NCBI GenBank assembly: GCA_002342985.1
Contig: DDRC01000083.1
Coordinates: 1-8,094, forward strand
Direction: 5' to 3'
DNA from: Flavobacteriales bacterium UBA2426
GTDB lineage: Bacteria; Bacteroidota; Bacteroidia; Flavobacteriales_F; PHOS-HE28
DNA: 8,094 bases
The notes under the pieces were generated by a model. The model did no database searches, was not told the origin of the DNA, and saw only the letters and a program-made list of their open reading frames with translations. Position numbers and translations under genes: made by a program. This document shows, one piece after another, positions 6,659 to 8,094 of the stretch. The first letter of the stretch is position 1. Each line of letters starts with the position of its first letter.

Positions 6659-7684
6659 TCACTGCGCGTCCGAATCGGTTCGTGCGTCCTTCTTCGGGCC
6701 GGCGGTCCAGCGCTCGCTGCCGTCGTCGTACCACCGCACCATCTCGCGCACGCCATCGGGAATGCTGAAGGGCGCCTGGCCCACCGCCGCGATCGTGCGG
6801 TCCATGGGCGTGATGTAGTCGGAGGTCATGCTTCGGTAGCGGCCGCTGGTGATGGGGAAAGGCAGCCCGACCGCCTTGAAGGCATCGCCGACGAGGGCGA
6901 TGGAGCGCACCAGCAGGCTGGGGATGTACCGCACCGGCCGGCCGGTCAACTGCTTCGACACCTCCTCCACCCATTCCTTGAGGTCGAAGGGCGGATCGCC
7001 CACGTAGAAGACCTTACCGTTCACCGTGGCATCGGGTACGGTGAGCATCCGTTCGATCTGCCACACCACATTGCCCACATAGCCGTAGGAGCGGACCACG
7101 CGCTGCCGCCCGGGGTGGAAATAGAGCCCCTTGCGCATCACCTTGAACAGGACGTCGCGGTAGCGCAGCGACCACGGGCCCCAGATGGTGGTGGGCCGGA
7201 TGATCGTCCAGGTACAGGCCAGGCCGGCCTCACGCGTGGCCATTTCGGTGAGCCGCTTCGACTCGCCGTAGACCGTGAATGGCTTGAAATCGAGGTCGTG
7301 CCGGGGCTGGTAACCGGCCTCGCAGACGAACTGCGTGCTGGTGATGATGATGCGGCGCACGCTGGGGCATGCCTTCACTGCCTCGAGAAGCCGCCGCGTG
7401 CCCTCGTGGTTCTGCCTGTAGGCGTCCACATCCACGGGCTCCTCGGTGTCCGTGCGGGCTGCGAGGTGCACCACGTGCGTGGGCTTGAAGGCATCGAATG
7501 CGGCGGCCAGGGCTTGCCGGTCCATGATATCCGCCTCGCGCCAGTGAACGGCGTGGGCCGGGTTGAGCGGAGGATTCCAGTCCAGGTTGAGCAGCGGCAC
7601 GCCCAGGGCGGTGAAGCGCTCCACCAGATTGGTGCCGATGAATCCCGAGGCGCCGGTGACCAGCAGCCGCATCCCCTCACTCAT
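6659..7684 (-). CDS. NAD(P)-dependent epimerase/dehydratase (extended SDR)
   Basis: This 341-residue cytoplasmic protein belongs to the extended short-chain dehydrogenase/reductase superfamily, whose members mostly modify nucleotide-sugar substrates. The Rossmann nucleotide-binding motif GASGFIG is at 11-17 after a beta-strand. HLAA (73-76) is typical of the fold. Thr/Ser residues of the active site are at 115-117, and the catalytic YxxxK pair is Tyr139 and Lys143 (YGESK). IIRPTTIWGP at 161-170 is the usual post-catalytic segment. The exact substrate cannot be read from the sequence. The start at 7684 overlaps the stop of the upstream glycosyltransferase by ATGA, which suggests translational coupling; an in-frame ATG at 7672 (residue 5) is also possible. 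The neighbouring glycosyltransferase points to surface polysaccharide or glycolipid assembly. The C-terminal 15 or so residues are hydrophilic and probably disordered. Confidence 0.88.
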   Translation of the reverse strand: MSEGMRLLVTGASGFIGTNLVERFTALGVPLLNLDWNPPLNPAHAVHWREADIMDRQALAAAFDAFKPTHVVHLAARTDTEEPVDVDAYRQNHEGTRRLLEAVKACPSVRRIIITSTQFVCEAGYQPRHDLDFKPFTVYGESKRLTEMATREAGLACTWTIIRPTTIWGPWSLRYRDVLFKVMRKGLYFHPGRQRVVRSYGYVGNVVWQIERMLTVPDATVNGKVFYVGDPPFDLKEWVEEVSKQLTGRPVRYIPSLLVRSIALVGDAFKAVGLPFPITSGRYRSMTSDYITPMDRTIAAVGQAPFSIPDGVREMVRWYDDGSERWTAGPKKDARTDSDAQ

Positions 7685-8094
7685 TCCAATGCGGATAATT
7701 CGCGCTCCATGGCGCGTTGAAAGGCCTCTAACGTGAACCGTTGCTCAAAGATGCGCCGGCCGGCCTGCCCCATGCGGGAGCGGAGCCCGGGATCCTGTGC
7801 GAGCTGAAACAACCGTGCGGCCACGGCGCCGGTATCCCTGACCGGTACGAGGAAGCCATTGACGCCCTCCTCCACCACCGACGGTATGCCCCGCCAAGTG
7901 GTGCTCACCACGGGCTTGGCGAACTGCATGGCCTCCACCAGCACCAGACCGAAGCTCTCCGCCTCGAAGTAGGATGGGAAGCAGAAGATATCGCATGCCG
8001 CGAATCGGCGATCCTTCTCCGTGCCCTGCAGCACGCCGAGGAACTCCACCCTGTCCTTCAATCCGCGCCCAGCGATGAACGCCATGCTCCAGGC
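7681..8094 (-). CDS. GT4-family glycosyltransferase, C-terminal part (5' end outside window)
   Basis: Only the last 137 residues are present; the frame runs open to the window edge at 8094, so the ATG at 8085 is almost certainly internal. The fragment is the C-terminal Rossmann-like half of a GT-B glycosyltransferase, the part that binds the nucleotide-sugar donor. The retaining-enzyme EX7E motif is Glu46 and Glu54 of the fragment, within EAESFGLVLVEAM. It is preceded by the typical segments VEFLG (16-20) and FAACDIFCFPS (31-41), and followed by KPVVSTTWRGIPSVVEEGVN (60-79). GT4 enzymes transfer sugars from nucleotide donors to lipid or glycan acceptors at the cytoplasmic face of the membrane. 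Donor and acceptor cannot be told from this half. Its TGA overlaps the start of the epimerase/dehydratase gene. Confidence 0.92.
   Translation of the reverse strand, partial: AWSMAFIAGRGLKDRVEFLGVLQGTEKDRRFAACDIFCFPSYFEAESFGLVLVEAMQFAKPVVSTTWRGIPSVVEEGVNGFLVPVRDTGAVAARLFQLAQDPGLRSRMGQAGRRIFEQRFTLEAFQRAMERELSALE

Noticed and set aside
4877..7720. Very long + strand reading frame (947 codons) antisense to mltG, dapF and the epimerase/dehydratase
   Set aside because: The - strand holds three unmistakable genes with intact catalytic motifs here. The antisense frame is His/Ala/Val-rich with no recognisable domain, as expected opposite GC-rich codons where stops are rare.
1..8094. Search for CRISPR arrays, tRNA genes, insertion sequences and attachment sites
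   Set aside because: No regularly spaced short repeats, tRNA-like cloverleaf, transposase or flanking inverted repeats were seen by eye on either strand.

Overview
The window reads as chromosomal DNA from a GC-rich member of the Bacteroidota, possibly a high-GC Flavobacteriales lineage. This assignment is inference. It rests on the Bacteroidota-type sequences of the NUDIX hydrolase, DapF and the DUF2279 protein, on the lack of clear Shine-Dalgarno sequences, and on TAnnTTTG-like elements close to some start codons. There is no rRNA, tRNA, CRISPR array, insertion sequence or phage gene. Coding density is high, and no stretch over about 110 bases lacks a gene.

Left part, + strand (1-1704): two head-to-tail copies of a secreted TolB/PD40-type beta-propeller lipoprotein gene. 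The first is cut by the window edge and carries an in-frame TAG where the second has a Trp codon. The second is intact, with a signal peptide and lipobox. Similarity varies strongly along their length, and both are visibly less GC-rich than the rest of the window. Next on the + strand is a NUDIX hydrolase of the ADP-ribose pyrophosphatase type (1814-2380).

Right part, - strand (8094 down to 2415): six co-directional, closely spaced genes. In transcription order they are a GT4 glycosyltransferase (5' end outside the window), an NAD-dependent epimerase/dehydratase overlapping it by ATGA, dapF, mltG, a phosphoglucomutase/phosphomannomutase, and a DUF2279 exported protein. The theme is the cell envelope. 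DapF makes the meso-diaminopimelate used in peptidoglycan and lysine synthesis, MltG cuts nascent glycan strands, the hexose-phosphate mutase supplies sugar-1-phosphates for nucleotide sugars, and the first two genes look like polysaccharide or glycolipid assembly. The NUDIX and DUF2279 genes converge over a 34-base gap that holds a possible hairpin.

Most of the window is ordinary housekeeping and envelope biosynthesis. I see no convincing new multi-gene system. The points most worth checking are the tandem lipoprotein pair (amber codon, mosaic divergence, base composition), an altered NUDIX box, a cysteine cluster in the DUF2279 protein, and the start-proximal promoter-like motifs.
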